Shown: positions 18,014-26,958, counted from the stretch's first letter. The stretch: 64,000 nucleotides of DNA from Phyllobacterium endophyticum (GCF_003010935.1 NZ_PGGN01000001.1:1426001-1490000); one strand, 5' to 3'. Made by a program: numbers and translations. Notes: a model not told the origin generated them from the letters alone.

Positions 18014-18931
18014 ATGCCAGACTATCCCCGCAATCTGATTGGCTATGGCCGTAATCCGCCCGACCCGAAATGGCCGGGTGGCGCCAAGCTCGCCCTGCAG
18101 TTCGTGATCAATTACGAGGAGGGGGGAGAAAGCTCGATCCTCGACGATGATCCCGCATCCGAATCGCTGCTGTCGGAGATTGTCGGCGCGCAACCCTGGG
18201 CGGGCCAGCGCAATCTCAACATGGAATCGATCTATGAATTCGGATCGCGCGCCGGTTTCTGGCGGCTGTGGCGCATGTTTACCCACCGCAATCTGCCCGT
18301 GACCGTCTATGGCGTTACACTCGCCATGGCCCGCAATGCGGAAGCTGTTGCCGCGATGAAGGAGGCCAATTGGGAAATCGCCAGCCATGGGTTGCGCTGG
18401 CTGGAGTACAAGGATTTCCCTGAGGAACTGGAGCGCCGACATATCCTTGAGGCGGTGCGGCTGCACACGGAGATCACCGGGTCGCGTCCGCTCGGGATTT
18501 ATCAGGGCAAGCCCTCCGACAATACGCTGAAGATCGTCATGGAAGAGGGTGGCTTTGTCTATTCCTCGGACAGCTACGCCGATGAACTGCCCTATTGGGT
18601 CGAGGGGCCAAAGGGACCGCACCTGATCGTGCCCTATACGCTCGACGCAAACGACATGCGCTTTGCGACGCCTCAGGGATTCAACTCCGGCGACCAGTTC
18701 TTCACCTACCTGAAGGACACGTTCGACGTGCTGCATCGCGAGGGCAAAGATGGGGCGCCGAAGATGATGTCGGTCGGGTTGCACTGCCGCCTGGCCGGGC
18801 GTCCAGGCCGGGCAGCAGCGCTGGAGCGTTTCCTTGATTATGTGCAGCACCACGAAGATGTGTGGATAACGCGGCGGATCGATATCGCCAATCATTGGCA
18901 CGAACATCAGCCTTTTGACGGCGGCGCATGA
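18014..18931 (+). CDS. puuE: Cofactor-independent allantoinase PuuE
   Basis: Polysaccharide-deacetylase-fold allantoinase of 305 residues, opening allantoin to allantoate. Homologues begin near [18 protein letters not shown], which favours ATG 18014; an in-frame ATG at 17963 would add 17 residues and overlap the previous gene. Family segments include [35 protein letters not shown] and the late [20 protein letters not shown]. It overlaps allA by four bases (ATGA) and belongs to the purine degradation operon running to uraH. Confidence 0.92.
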   Translation: MPDYPRNLIGYGRNPPDPKWPGGAKLALQFVINYEEGGESSILDDDPASESLLSEIVGAQPWAGQRNLNMESIYEFGSRAGFWRLWRMFTHRNLPVTVYGVTLAMARNAEAVAAMKEANWEIASHGLRWLEYKDFPEELERRHILEAVRLHTEITGSRPLGIYQGKPSDNTLKIVMEEGGFVYSSDSYADELPYWVEGPKGPHLIVPYTLDANDMRFATPQGFNSGDQFFTYLKDTFDVLHREGKDGAPKMMSVGLHCRLAGRPGRAAALERFLDYVQHHEDVWITRRIDIANHWHEHQPFDGGA

Positions 18932-19428
18932 GAACCGTCACCCTCGAGGCCCGGCCACTGACCAGGGCAGCGTTTGCACCCTTCGGTGATGTGATCGAGA
19001 CGGCAGGGGCTGACATGCGCCTGATCAACGGCGGCACCACCGAGCGTTATCACGATCTCGCTCATGTCGATATTACGGGCGAAAGCGCGCGGGTGCTCGT
19101 GAATATCTTTCGAGGCAAGTCTTTTGCGCCTCCCATCGACATTAAAATGCTGGAGCGTCATCCACTTGGCAGCCAGGCGTTTTTTCCATTGAGCGGGCGC
19201 CCGTTCCTTGTGGTGGTGGCCAAGGACGAAGGCGGCAGGCCGGGTACGCCATCCGCCTTTCTGTGCCAAGGCCATCAGGGCGTCAACTATGCCCGCAACA
19301 CCTGGCATCACCCACTGATTTCCCTTGAGGAAACCTCGGATTTTCTCATTGTCGATCGTGGCGGCGAAGGTGACAATCTCGAAGAGCACGTCTTCGGCGA
19401 TGTGGTTTACAGGATTGCGAAGTTATAG
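18928..19428 (+). CDS. allA: Ureidoglycolate lyase
   Basis: AllA-family enzyme of 166 residues, the usual length, converting ureidoglycolate to glyoxylate and urea in the cytoplasm, downstream of allantoate breakdown. Motifs include [14 protein letters not shown] near the N-terminus, [32 protein letters not shown], and [11 protein letters not shown], whose histidines belong to the cupin-like active site. The start ATG overlaps the puuE stop by four bases, so translation is probably coupled. The intermediate allantoate amidohydrolase step is not encoded in this window. Confidence 0.92.
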   Translation: MRTVTLEARPLTRAAFAPFGDVIETAGADMRLINGGTTERYHDLAHVDITGESARVLVNIFRGKSFAPPIDIKMLERHPLGSQAFFPLSGRPFLVVVAKDEGGRPGTPSAFLCQGHQGVNYARNTWHHPLISLEETSDFLIVDRGGEGDNLEEHVFGDVVYRIAKL

Positions 19429-19442
19429 ATAGCCCGCAATCG

Positions 19443-19470
19443 CTTTCTCCCCCACAAGAGGGGAGATAGA
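19443..19470. repeat. Short GC-rich palindrome, CTCCCC-type repeat
   Basis: CTCCCCCACAAGAGGGGAG, in the short gap between allA and xdhA, is similar to the elements near 13085, 35108 and 35222. It can form a hairpin in the operon message. Confidence 0.5.
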
Positions 19471-19516
19471 TGGCATTTCCCTTGACGCCCAAGCCCGGCC
19501 GGTTGAAGCTGGAGCT

Positions 19517-21070
19517 ATGTCACAAACGATACGTTTTTTTCTAAATGGTCAAAAGCAGGAAGCTTCGGTTCGGCCGGATACGACAGTGCTTGACTGGCTG
19601 CGGAGCGGGCCGCGACTGACCGGCACGAAGGAGGGCTGCGCAGAAGGTGATTGCGGTGCCTGCTCGGTGCTGATCGGTGATCCCCGGTCTACCCTTCAGC
19701 AAGCCCGGGGTGAGGACGATGGGGACGGCGAGGTACAGTACCAGGCGGCCAACAGCTGCATTCTCGCCATGGGACAGATCGACGGCCGCGCGCTGGTGAC
19801 TGTCGAAGGATTGAAATCCGAACATTTGCACCCGGTCCAGGCAGCCATGGCCGAAAACGGCTCTTCGCAATGCGGCTTCTGCACGCCCGGCATCGTGATT
19901 TCACTGGCAGGTCTTGCAGCGCGAAAAAGCGCTGCGGGGGCAGGTCTTGCAGCGCGAAAAAGCGCTGCGGGGGCAGGTCTTGCCGCCGGGAAGAGCGCCG
20001 CAGAGCCAGAGATTGCAGCGTCAGGTCCTGCAACCATGGCGGAGGTCAATGACGCAGATATCCACGATGCGCTGGCCGGCAATCTGTGCCGCTGTACCGG
20101 GTATCGACCGATCGTCGAAGCAGCGCGCAAGGCCGGGATTACGGCGATAGACGGTCCGCACGCCGCTGCCTTCGCGAAAATCGAGCCCCGCAAGACGATT
20201 TCCGCCTCCGGTTCGACGTTTCACCAGCCCCAGACACTCAATGACCTGCTTGAACTGCGCCAGGAGAAACCGGGTGCCATCCTGCTCGGCGGCGGAACGG
20301 ATCTCGGCGTTGCCCTTGCGGACTACCATTCCGACTGGGACGAAGTCATTTCGCTTGCCCATGTACGTGAGTTGCGCGCCATTCGCGAAACTGAAAATCA
20401 TCTGAGCTTCGGTGCGGCGGTAACGTGGGAAGAGATTCTCTCCAGCATCGCCGATTATTATCCTTCCTTCGCGACGTTGATTCGCCGTTTCGGTTCGACC
20501 CAGATACGCTCCATGGGAACGATTGGCGGCAATATAGGCACGGCAAGCCCGATCGGCGATGGACCGCCCGCGCTGATAGCGCTCGGAGCCGAAGTCGAGC
20601 TTGCCTCCTCGAGCGGTCATCGCTTTATGGCGCTCGAAGATTTCTTTCTGGATTATCGCAAGACTGAACTGCGAAACGACGAGGTGATCGCGTCCGTGTC
20701 TATCCCGAAGCCTGTCGAGGGGCAGGAGTTTCGCGTCTACAAGATCTCCAAGCGTTACGACCAGGATATTTCGACCGTCTGCGGCGCCTTTTCCATCATA
20801 CGGGAAGAGGGGCAGGTTCGCAGCGCGCGCATCGCTTTCGGAGGAATGGCCGCGACGCCGCAGCGTGCTGCACGCGCCGAACTTGCGCTGGTCGGCACGA
20901 ACTTCGACCAGAATGCGATAGAAGCCTGCGCCGCTGCCATCACCGCGCGATTCCAGCCGCTTAGTGACTGGCGCGGCAGCGCCGAGTATCGATTGCGGGT
21001 CGCAGCGAACCTCGCCGAGCGCTTCTGGCGCGATGTAAACGGAGAGACAGTGGAGGTCATCGCGCTATGA
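19517..21070 (+). CDS. xdhA: Xanthine dehydrogenase small subunit with repeat insertion
   Basis: XdhA of 517 residues, carrying the iron-sulfur and FAD parts of xanthine dehydrogenase. The first 2Fe-2S cluster uses the cysteines of EGCAEGDCGACSVL. The second uses CGFCTPG and CRCTGYRP. The FAD domain shows GGGTDLGV and TIGGNIGTASPIGD. Between the two halves of the second cluster motif, residues about 132-165 are a low-complexity insert made of an 11-residue unit (GLAARKSAAGA) repeated twice exactly and once loosely. This lengthens a linker that is normally short. Start ATG 19517 is preceded by GGAG. It overlaps xdhB by four bases. Confidence 0.95.
   Translation: MSQTIRFFLNGQKQEASVRPDTTVLDWLRSGPRLTGTKEGCAEGDCGACSVLIGDPRSTLQQARGEDDGDGEVQYQAANSCILAMGQIDGRALVTVEGLKSEHLHPVQAAMAENGSSQCGFCTPGIVISLAGLAARKSAAGAGLAARKSAAGAGLAAGKSAAEPEIAASGPATMAEVNDADIHDALAGNLCRCTGYRPIVEAARKAGITAIDGPHAAAFAKIEPRKTISASGSTFHQPQTLNDLLELRQEKPGAILLGGGTDLGVALADYHSDWDEVISLAHVRELRAIRETENHLSFGAAVTWEEILSSIADYYPSFATLIRRFGSTQIRSMGTIGGNIGTASPIGDGPPALIALGAEVELASSSGHRFMALEDFFLDYRKTELRNDEVIASVSIPKPVEGQEFRVYKISKRYDQDISTVCGAFSIIREEGQVRSARIAFGGMAATPQRAARAELALVGTNFDQNAIEACAAAITARFQPLSDWRGSAEYRLRVAANLAERFWRDVNGETVEVIAL
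19910..20008 (+). repeat. In-frame 33-bp hairpin-forming tandem repeat in xdhA
   Basis: Units at 19910-19942 and 19943-19975 are identical over 33 bases; a third at 19976-20008 is diverged. Each exact unit contains GCAGCG...CGCTGC, able to form a 6-bp stem hairpin. The repeat keeps frame and lies between the cysteine pairs of the second 2Fe-2S cluster, so it is tolerated as a protein linker. Confidence 0.9.
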
Positions 21071-23385
21071 ACATTGATGCCAAGATTGTCCAGCGCAGCA
21101 TAGTCGGCAAAGGCATCGCCCATGATTCCGCGGCGCGTCATGTGGCGGGCGAGGCAAATTACATCGACGATATGCCGGAATTGCCTGGGACGTTGCATGC
21201 GGCTTTCGTCCTGTCGCCGGTCGCCCATGGCAGGCTGAACGGCTTTGATGCCTCCGACGCGCTGGCGATGGAAGGTGTTGCCGGTGTCTGGGCCGCGAAG
21301 GATGTCCCCGGCCACAATGAAGTCGGCCCGATCCTTCATGGGGAGACGCTTTTTGCCGAAGGTGTCGTCGATCACGAAGGACGGGTAATCGCGGTCGTCG
21401 CGGCCCGCGATTTTGAAACCGCCTATCGCGCCGCAAAAAAGGTAAAGCTCGATATCGAAGCGCTCGAGCCCATTCTCGATATCGAGGAGGCACACAGGCG
21501 CAAGTCTTATGTGCTGCCGCCGCAGGAAGTCGTCGAGGGTGATGTAGACAAGGCGCTGGCGAGTGCGCCGCATGTCTTATCCGGCACATTGCGGATAGGC
21601 GGACAGGATCATTTTTATCTGGAAACCCATATTGCCTATGCCATTCCCGGCGAAAACGGGGAAATGCTGGTGCATTCCTCGACCCAGCACCCGACCGAGG
21701 TGCAGCATCACGTTGCGGGTATTCTCGGTGTGCATGCCAACGCGGTCGAATGCCAGGTACGGCGCATGGGCGGCGGATTTGGCGGTAAGGAAAGTCAGCC
21801 GACGATCATTGCCGGGGCGGCCGCGCTGGTAGCTGCAAAGACCGGCAGGCCATGCAAGATGCGCCTGAAACGCCGCGATGACATGATCGCGACCGGCAAG
21901 CGCCACGACTATGTCGCCAACTGGAAAGTCGGCGTGAATGAAAGAGGCCAAATTCTCGGTCTTGACGTTGAATACCTGGCTCGCGCCGGCAATCTTCCGG
22001 ACCTGACGGGACCGGTGATCACGCGTACACTGACCCATACGGACAATTCCTATTTTATCCCGAATGCCCGCTTCATCGGCCATGCCTGCAAGACCAATAC
22101 GGTATCGAACACGGCATTCCGAGGCTTTGGCGGACCGCAGGGGATAATCACCATCGAGGCGGTTATCGATACGATTGCCCGGGAACTGAGGCTCGATCCC
22201 AATATCGTCCGTGCGGTCAACTATTATGGCGAGGGGACGGGCGACATGACGCCCTATGGCCAGCAGGTGGAGGATAATCGCCTTGCCGAAGTGACGGACG
22301 CGGTGCTGAGTTCGGCGGAGTGGCACTACCGCCGCGCCGAGATCGACGGGCACAATGCCACCAATCCGCTTATCCGGCGCGGCCTCGCGATGATGCCGAT
22401 CAAATTCGGTATCTCGTTCAATCTGACCTCGCTCAACCAGGCAGGTGCCCTTGTCCATGTATATCTCGACGGGTCGATCTTCCTCAATCATGGCGGCACC
22501 GAAATGGGGCAGGGCCTTTTTGTGAAGGTCGCGCAGGTGGTGGCCGAAGTGTTCCAGGTCGAGCTCGACATGGTGCGCATTTCGTCCACCGCGACAGGCA
22601 AGGTGCCCAACACAAGCGCAACGGCGGCCTCCACTGGGTCCGATCTCAACGGCATGGCTGCCTTCAAGGCAGCGACGGCAATAAAGTCGCGCATGACACG
22701 TGTGGCGGCCGAATATTTCGACGTCGAAGAGGAGGTCATCATCTATCGCGAAGGCCGTGTTCACGCTGGCAATCGATCGATATCGTTCGGTGAGCTGGCC
22801 AAGATGGCCTGGGCCAAGCGCGTTCAGCTTTCCGAAGCCGGACACTACGCGACGCCGAAGATCCATTGGGATGGCAAGACGATGAAGGGGCGGCCGTTCT
22901 TCTATTTCAGCTATGGTGCTGCCGTGGCGGAAGTTGCTGTCGACACGCTGACAGGCGAAACCCGCTGCCTGCGCGCCGACGTCCTGCAGGATGTCGGTTC
23001 CCCGCTCAACCCGGCCATCGATCTTGGCCAGATCGAAGGCGCTTTCGTGCAGGGCATGGGATGGGTGACTTGCGAGGAACTTTGGTGGGACAAGGCTGGA
23101 AAACTGCGGACCGTGGGGCCTTCGACGTACAAGATTCCAGGATCGCGCGACGTGCCGCCTCAGTTCAATGTGCGTATTCTCGACAATATGCCGAACCGCG
23201 AGGAGACTGTTTTTCGCTCCAAGGCGATCGGCGAACCGCCGCTGATGCTGGGTATTTCTGTCTGGCTGGCCATTCGCGACGCCATCGCCTCGATCCATGG
23301 CCGGGTGCCGCAGCTGGATGCACCGGCGACGCCGGAAGCGGTCTTGCGGGCGGTAAGTCATGCAAAGGGAGCAATCCGAGTATGA
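21067..23385 (+). CDS. xdhB: Xanthine dehydrogenase molybdopterin-binding subunit
   Basis: XdhB of 772 residues, the catalytic molybdenum-cofactor subunit that hydroxylates hypoxanthine and xanthine to urate. Hallmarks are MGGGFGGKE, FRGFGGPQG, GGTEMGQGL and the late KAIGEPPLMLG, which holds the catalytic glutamate. It pairs with XdhA, translated just upstream through an ATGA overlap. The XdhC chaperone normally needed to load sulfurated cofactor is not adjacent, and no urate oxidase gene is seen here, so the pathway must be completed elsewhere in the genome. Confidence 0.95.
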   Translation: MNIDAKIVQRSIVGKGIAHDSAARHVAGEANYIDDMPELPGTLHAAFVLSPVAHGRLNGFDASDALAMEGVAGVWAAKDVPGHNEVGPILHGETLFAEGVVDHEGRVIAVVAARDFETAYRAAKKVKLDIEALEPILDIEEAHRRKSYVLPPQEVVEGDVDKALASAPHVLSGTLRIGGQDHFYLETHIAYAIPGENGEMLVHSSTQHPTEVQHHVAGILGVHANAVECQVRRMGGGFGGKESQPTIIAGAAALVAAKTGRPCKMRLKRRDDMIATGKRHDYVANWKVGVNERGQILGLDVEYLARAGNLPDLTGPVITRTLTHTDNSYFIPNARFIGHACKTNTVSNTAFRGFGGPQGIITIEAVIDTIARELRLDPNIVRAVNYYGEGTGDMTPYGQQVEDNRLAEVTDAVLSSAEWHYRRAEIDGHNATNPLIRRGLAMMPIKFGISFNLTSLNQAGALVHVYLDGSIFLNHGGTEMGQGLFVKVAQVVAEVFQVELDMVRISSTATGKVPNTSATAASTGSDLNGMAAFKAATAIKSRMTRVAAEYFDVEEEVIIYREGRVHAGNRSISFGELAKMAWAKRVQLSEAGHYATPKIHWDGKTMKGRPFFYFSYGAAVAEVAVDTLTGETRCLRADVLQDVGSPLNPAIDLGQIEGAFVQGMGWVTCEELWWDKAGKLRTVGPSTYKIPGSRDVPPQFNVRILDNMPNREETVFRSKAIGEPPLMLGISVWLAIRDAIASIHGRVPQLDAPATPEAVLRAVSHAKGAIRV

Positions 23386-23402
23386 TCAACAGCAATGATG
23401 TC

Positions 23403-23515
23403 GTGCTTGGTTCGACACGCTCACCATGAGGGAGGTAAGTGCGTTGCAGGGAGTCAGTTCGACGATGGTTGTGCAATCTACCACTTCCCCATGGTGAGCT
23501 TGTCGAACCACGCAC
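23403..23515. repeat. Dispersed palindromic repeat, complete two-arm copy
   Basis: Left arm 23403-23433 (GGTTCGACACGCTCACCATG core) and right arm 23484-23515 (CATGGTGAGCTTGTCGAACC core) are inverted copies about 50 bases apart, so the 113-bp element can fold into a long hairpin. It lies between xdhB and uraD inside the operon. Single arms occur at 15831, 24447 and 25169. Confidence 0.8.
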
Positions 23516-23549
23516 AGCAGCATCGCTATCCTGCGATATTGGAACGTCT

Positions 23550-24062
23550 ATGCAGCATATGACATTGGACAAACTCAACTCCCTTGACGCCACGCGCTTC
23601 GTTGCGGCGCTTGGCGGCGTATTCGAGCATTCGCCCTGGGTGGCGGAGGCCGCCGCGCGGTTGCGGCCCTTTGCAAGTATCGACGATCTGCACAGGGCGA
23701 TGGCCGCTGCTGTGAACGCGGCGGGGCAGGTGGCGCAACTCAGGCTTATTCGCGTGCACCCGGACCTTGCGGGCAAGGCAGCACGCCAGGGTGACCTGAC
23801 AGTGGAATCGACGAGCGAACAGAAGAGCGCAGGCCTGGACCGTCTGTCCGCCGCCGAGTTCGAGGAGTTTCACCGCCTGAACAATGCCTACCAGAGCCGT
23901 TTTGGTTTTCCGTTCATTCTTGCCGTGCGGGGCCATGACAAGCATTCCATAATGGCGGCCTTCCGCCAGCGCCTGAACAACAATTCGGGCGAGGAAGTGA
24001 GCGAAGCGCTGCGACAGATCGCTTTGATCGCACGCTTTCGCCTCGATGATTTAATTGCATGA
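23550..24062 (+). CDS. uraD: OHCU decarboxylase UraD
   Basis: 2-oxo-4-hydroxy-4-carboxy-5-ureidoimidazoline decarboxylase, 170 residues, giving S-allantoin after UraH. The catalytic histidine is in RVHPDLAGKA. Family segments include GVFEHSPWVAEAA near the N-terminus and NNAYQSRFGFPFILAVRG before the C-terminal RLNNNSGEEVSEALRQI. ATG 23550 follows GGAACG; the in-frame sequence upstream is the palindromic repeat translated (GELVEPRT) and is not part of the protein. An alternative ATG is at 23559. Confidence 0.92.
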   Translation: MQHMTLDKLNSLDATRFVAALGGVFEHSPWVAEAAARLRPFASIDDLHRAMAAAVNAAGQVAQLRLIRVHPDLAGKAARQGDLTVESTSEQKSAGLDRLSAAEFEEFHRLNNAYQSRFGFPFILAVRGHDKHSIMAAFRQRLNNNSGEEVSEALRQIALIARFRLDDLIA

Positions 24063-24071
24063 GAGGCTTTA

Positions 24072-24425
24072 ATGGGAAAGTTATCCACACATGTGCTCGA
24101 TACGGCGGCGGGAAAACCGGCTGCCGGCATGGCGTTGACGCTGCACCGGATCGACAGGAACGGCCGCCACCTGCTCAAGACCCTTGTCACCAATGCTGAC
24201 GGCAGGACCGATGACCTGCTGCTATCACCGGATGAGATGACGGCTGGACAGTACGAACTCACGTTTTTCGTCGAAGATTATTTCAAGGCATCGCAAATTG
24301 CGCGAGACAATCCGCCGTTCCTTAACGACATCCCTATCCGGTTTTCGATAGCGAATGCAGACGGCAACTATCACGTGCCGCTGCTGGTGACGCCGTGGGG
24401 ATATTCGACCTACCGCGGAAGTTGA
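24072..24425 (+). CDS. uraH: 5-hydroxyisourate hydrolase
   Basis: Transthyretin-related hydrolase of 117 residues that converts 5-hydroxyisourate to OHCU. It starts [20 protein letters not shown] and ends with the family signature YRGS. The conserved His of STHVLD, Arg of RTDD and the tail tetrapeptide make up the active site. ATG 24072 follows GAGAGG, nine bases after the uraD stop, so it is the last gene of the operon. A Rho-independent terminator lies at 24633. Confidence 0.95.
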   Translation: MGKLSTHVLDTAAGKPAAGMALTLHRIDRNGRHLLKTLVTNADGRTDDLLLSPDEMTAGQYELTFFVEDYFKASQIARDNPPFLNDIPIRFSIANADGNYHVPLLVTPWGYSTYRGS

Positions 24426-24446
24426 GAGGATTTTTCCTGCATTACT

Positions 24447-24478
24447 ACTGTGCGTGGTTCGACAAGCTTACCATGAGG
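24447..24478. repeat. Dispersed palindromic repeat, single arm
   Basis: GTGCGTGGTTCGACAAGCTT then ACCATGAGGG; matches the left arm of the complete element at 23403-23515. The opposite arm is degraded or absent. Confidence 0.75.
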
Positions 24479-24632
24479 GTTGTTTGTGGTTTTGCAGGAG
24501 CCACGAACACCGAGGCGAGTGACTATCGTGCAATCAGCCCACCTCCCTCTGCAATCAGCCCACCTCCCTCATGGGGCGTTTTCCACCTTCCTAACATGAT
24601 ATCACACCGAAAATAAATGTTTTGGTTTTTCG

Positions 24633-24668
24633 TCCCACTGCCTGTCCTAGTGGGATATTTTTTGTTTG
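24633..24668 (+). terminator. Rho-independent terminator of the purine operon
   Basis: TCCCACT (24633-24639) pairs with AGTGGGA (24649-24655) around a 9-base loop and is followed by TATTTTTTGTTT. It lies about 200 bases after uraH with no gene between. Confidence 0.85.
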
Positions 24669-25097
24669 ACCGCCTTTGCGCACGGGTTATCCACAGATCG
24701 GTGAATATCGGTAATTGCCGTTGGATAGGTCCTTTGAGGCATTGCTTCATCAGCGTGAGTCACCGAGAGTGACCGTGCTGAACGAGACCTGCGGCGTCTC
24801 CTTGCAAAAGACTATAAAAACCGCAGGCCCTCGCCTCAGTTGGCTCCCCCACTTGTCCGGGGACTGGAGGGGTGATCGACGCAAATCGGTTGCCCCTCTT
24901 GCTTTGCCACTGTGTCACCCAAAGCAGGGATTCGCAACAGCGACCGACCGTCGCAAATTTAGATCACAGCTTTTCCGCCAAGCCGTTTGCTGCTGACCGT
25001 TTTCATTCACCATTTGTGGTGATTGAGTTCCGGCTTGTTTTTGTTCCTGACCTGATCCGTTTTTTTATGCATACAACACTAACGACACTACTGACAA

Positions 25098-25126
25098 GGA
25101 AAAGCCCAGTAAATGCTGGGGTTTTG
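25098..25126. terminator. Hairpin with U-runs on both strands
   Basis: AAAGCCCAG...CTGGGGTTTT forms a short stem with T-runs on the plus strand and, read on the minus strand, CTGGGCTTTT. It lies about 85 bases beyond the stop of the minus-strand DUF2793 gene and may end that message. Confidence 0.6.
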
Positions 25127-25168
25127 GACACACATGACACCAATGATGAGGGTGACAATATGCGAAAG

Positions 25169-25198
25169 CGCCCTCATGGTGAGCTTGTCGAACCACGC
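25169..25198. repeat. Dispersed palindromic repeat, single arm (inverted)
   Basis: CCTCATGGTGAGCTTGTCG then AACCACGCAC; matches the right arm of the element at 23403-23515. It ends 14 bases before the stop codon of the DUF2793 gene. Confidence 0.75.
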
Positions 25199-25211
25199 AC
25201 TGCAGCAACTT

Positions 25212-26399
25212 TCACCCGTAAAATCCGATCACGCTGAAGCTGCGGGTCTCATCGATCTTGAAATAGACGAGGTTGCAAGCGGACGCGGGCGACGGATCAC
25301 TGCAGGCGAGGGTGATATTCCCCCCATCGCCCGTATCAAGCAGAAGTGCATCCTGCCCAAAAGCACTGCCCAAGATGTTCTGCATGACGGGCGAAACATC
25401 AACGGCGATGAGGCTGGCAAGCGGATCGCCAAGCTGGATCGTATCGCCCGCAGACCATGCCGCGACATCGCCGGCGCTGCTCACCTGCAACTGGTTGGCC
25501 GCACTATCCCATTTGGCGAAGGCTGATTGCGCGGGTGTCTTTGTCACATTCCAGATACGCACCATCGACCGGCCGCGCATTGCAGGGCTGAAGAATTCTC
25601 CGGCGGCATTGGTCGTGAAAGTCACGATATCTGCGCCGATCGAGGCGAGTTTGGCCGCACCCGTGCCTTGGCTGCGAGGCTGGAATATTGCGGTGCCCAT
25701 TGGGGCTCCGGGAAGGAGCATGAGCCCGGACTGCCGTTTGCCCGTTGCTGCATGAATGATGCCGGATGGAAAGCGCGCTGCCCCGGTCGAACTGTCCGCG
25801 ACCATGACTTCATGCCACTGAACGCCGTCTGCACTGGTCTTGATGCGGAACTCGCGCCCCCACATCGTACCCATCTCGGCCCGGCCCTCGTAGTTTGACT
25901 GGAAAAGCAGGGAGGCGACTTGCGTGTCATCAGCCTTGTTGATCTTCATTTGATGGCTGCCGTCAACATGGTCGAACAGCGAAGCGGGGCTCCTCACCGC
26001 CAGCCGATTGTCCTCGCCGGCGACCATGTTGATACCGACGGCTTCCACGGGATTGGTACCGCCCGCCACTTCACGCCAGGACGCGCGATCGAACACCACG
26101 AACCTGTGTTCGTCGATGACGAAGGCATGCCACCCCTCCTGCGGCTGGAAGAACGCCCAGGCGCCATCCTGCCATGAGGCGATCTGGCCGTTCCTGCCTG
26201 CCCAGGGTGCCGATGCCTCTGGCGCCACGACATAACGATCGCCTTCGACAGGTTCCTGCGGCGGCGCGGCGACGCGGCGGCTTCGCACCGAAAGCTGAAC
26301 CAGCGCATCGAGCGCGCGGAGGGCTTCATTGTGGGTGACATGCTTCTGCGCCTGCGCCGGCGCAATATAGGGCAAATTAAGGTTCGTTGTCTGGTCCAT
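25212..26399 (-). CDS. DUF2793 domain protein
   Basis: Protein of 395 residues starting MDQTTNLNLPYIAPAQAQKH, the typical beginning of DUF2793 proteins, which also occur among phage tail or fibre-like proteins. The ATG at 26399 has a good GGAAGGA site; the longer in-frame extension upstream is unlike the family. The DUF2793 part covers about residues 1-110 (HNEALRALDALVQLSV, WQDGAWAFF, GWHAFVIDE). The remainder is beta-rich with no motif I know. No signal peptide is visible. It is a lone gene with no other phage genes near, flanked by palindromic repeats. Confidence 0.8.
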   Translation of the reverse strand: MDQTTNLNLPYIAPAQAQKHVTHNEALRALDALVQLSVRSRRVAAPPQEPVEGDRYVVAPEASAPWAGRNGQIASWQDGAWAFFQPQEGWHAFVIDEHRFVVFDRASWREVAGGTNPVEAVGINMVAGEDNRLAVRSPASLFDHVDGSHQMKINKADDTQVASLLFQSNYEGRAEMGTMWGREFRIKTSADGVQWHEVMVADSSTGAARFPSGIIHAATGKRQSGLMLLPGAPMGTAIFQPRSQGTGAAKLASIGADIVTFTTNAAGEFFSPAMRGRSMVRIWNVTKTPAQSAFAKWDSAANQLQVSSAGDVAAWSAGDTIQLGDPLASLIAVDVSPVMQNILGSAFGQDALLLDTGDGGNITLACSDPSPASACNLVYFKIDETRSFSVIGFYG

Positions 26400-26697
26400 C
26401 AGGCTGTCCTTCCAGTCACTATCGGGAGCGCCGAGTTTAATGCCGCCGAAGAATTGTTGGATAAACCGCCAGCGAGGGAAGGCGCGGGACAACAACCCGC
26501 AAGGTGTTTCGGGCCGATGGATACAACCATGCATTCGCTGTGCAGAACGTGCATTCAACTCATGCTTCAAGGGTTACAGGCGAAAGCAGCAGCATCGAGC
26601 CAGCGAGGCATTTGGAGGGGATTGGCCGCTCCGACCGAGGCGAGGGCCTCGCCGGTGAACGGAGGTGAACTGTGTGGTATTTACCATTTAGCATCAC

Positions 26698-26797
26698 CCT
26701 AGAATTGAAAAAGACCCGGACGAGCTGGTCTCTCGTGATCCGGGTCCATTTCATAACCTAGGAAGGGAGGGGTGGACGAAAGTCTGCCGCTTACTCC
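26698..26797 (-). ncRNA. Candidate small RNA A, copy left of capD
   Basis: On the minus strand a CTTGGA -35 (26829-26834) and a TATGAT -10 (26805-26810) with 18-base spacing predict a start near 26797. The RNA would carry an unpaired pyrimidine stretch, CCACCCCTCCC, complementary to ribosome binding sites, then a long hairpin bounded by CCTAG...CTAGG (26761 to 26698) whose tip is GACCCGGA...TCCGGGTC, with TTTTTC on its descending arm. Sequence and structure match the copy at 29897-29998, including stem changes on both sides. Similar layouts occur in anti-Shine-Dalgarno sRNAs of Rhizobiales (AbcR, MmgR, cuckoo types); no specific name is claimed. Confidence 0.7.
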
Positions 26798-26804
26798 AGA
26801 CCGT

Positions 26805-26834
26805 ATCATATCTCGGTTTCTGTTGATTTCCAAG
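26805..26834 (-). promoter_or_regulatory. Promoter of small RNA A
   Basis: CTTGGA-N18-TATGAT on the minus strand, a good alphaproteobacterial housekeeping promoter; the same -35 hexamer precedes small RNA B. It is divergent from capD, which starts at 26959. Confidence 0.65.
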
Positions 26835-26958
26835 CACGCCCTGGTTGAGGGGCGAAACCGCCATTGCATTTATAACGCCCTATGTTACTGGTCTTGCATT
26901 TGTATTAGGTGAGGACTCACCGAACCGACATGCCTTTATTCTCCAAAGCCGAGGATCA

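Larger units (their letters stand above)
24426..25211. other. Gene-free region with repeats and terminators
   Basis: 786 bases with no supported gene. Contents in order: a repeat arm (24447-24478), two tandem copies of a 22-base unit containing CAATCAGCCCACCTCCCTC (about 24530-24580), the operon terminator (24633-24668), one perfect DnaA box TTATCCACA (24687-24695), a GC-rich palindrome near 24848-24875, a bidirectional hairpin (25098-25126) and another repeat arm (25169-25198). It looks like an insertion-tolerant spacer between two transcription units. Confidence 0.6.

Noticed and set aside
21577-23361. Long minus-strand frame inside xdhB
   Set aside because: Shadow of the strongly coding xdhB; His/Arg-rich with no domain.
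24081-24695. Replication origin suggested by DnaA boxes and a terminator-rich gap
   Set aside because: Only two boxes here, one inside uraH; no AT-rich unwinding element and no dnaA, repABC or parAB genes.
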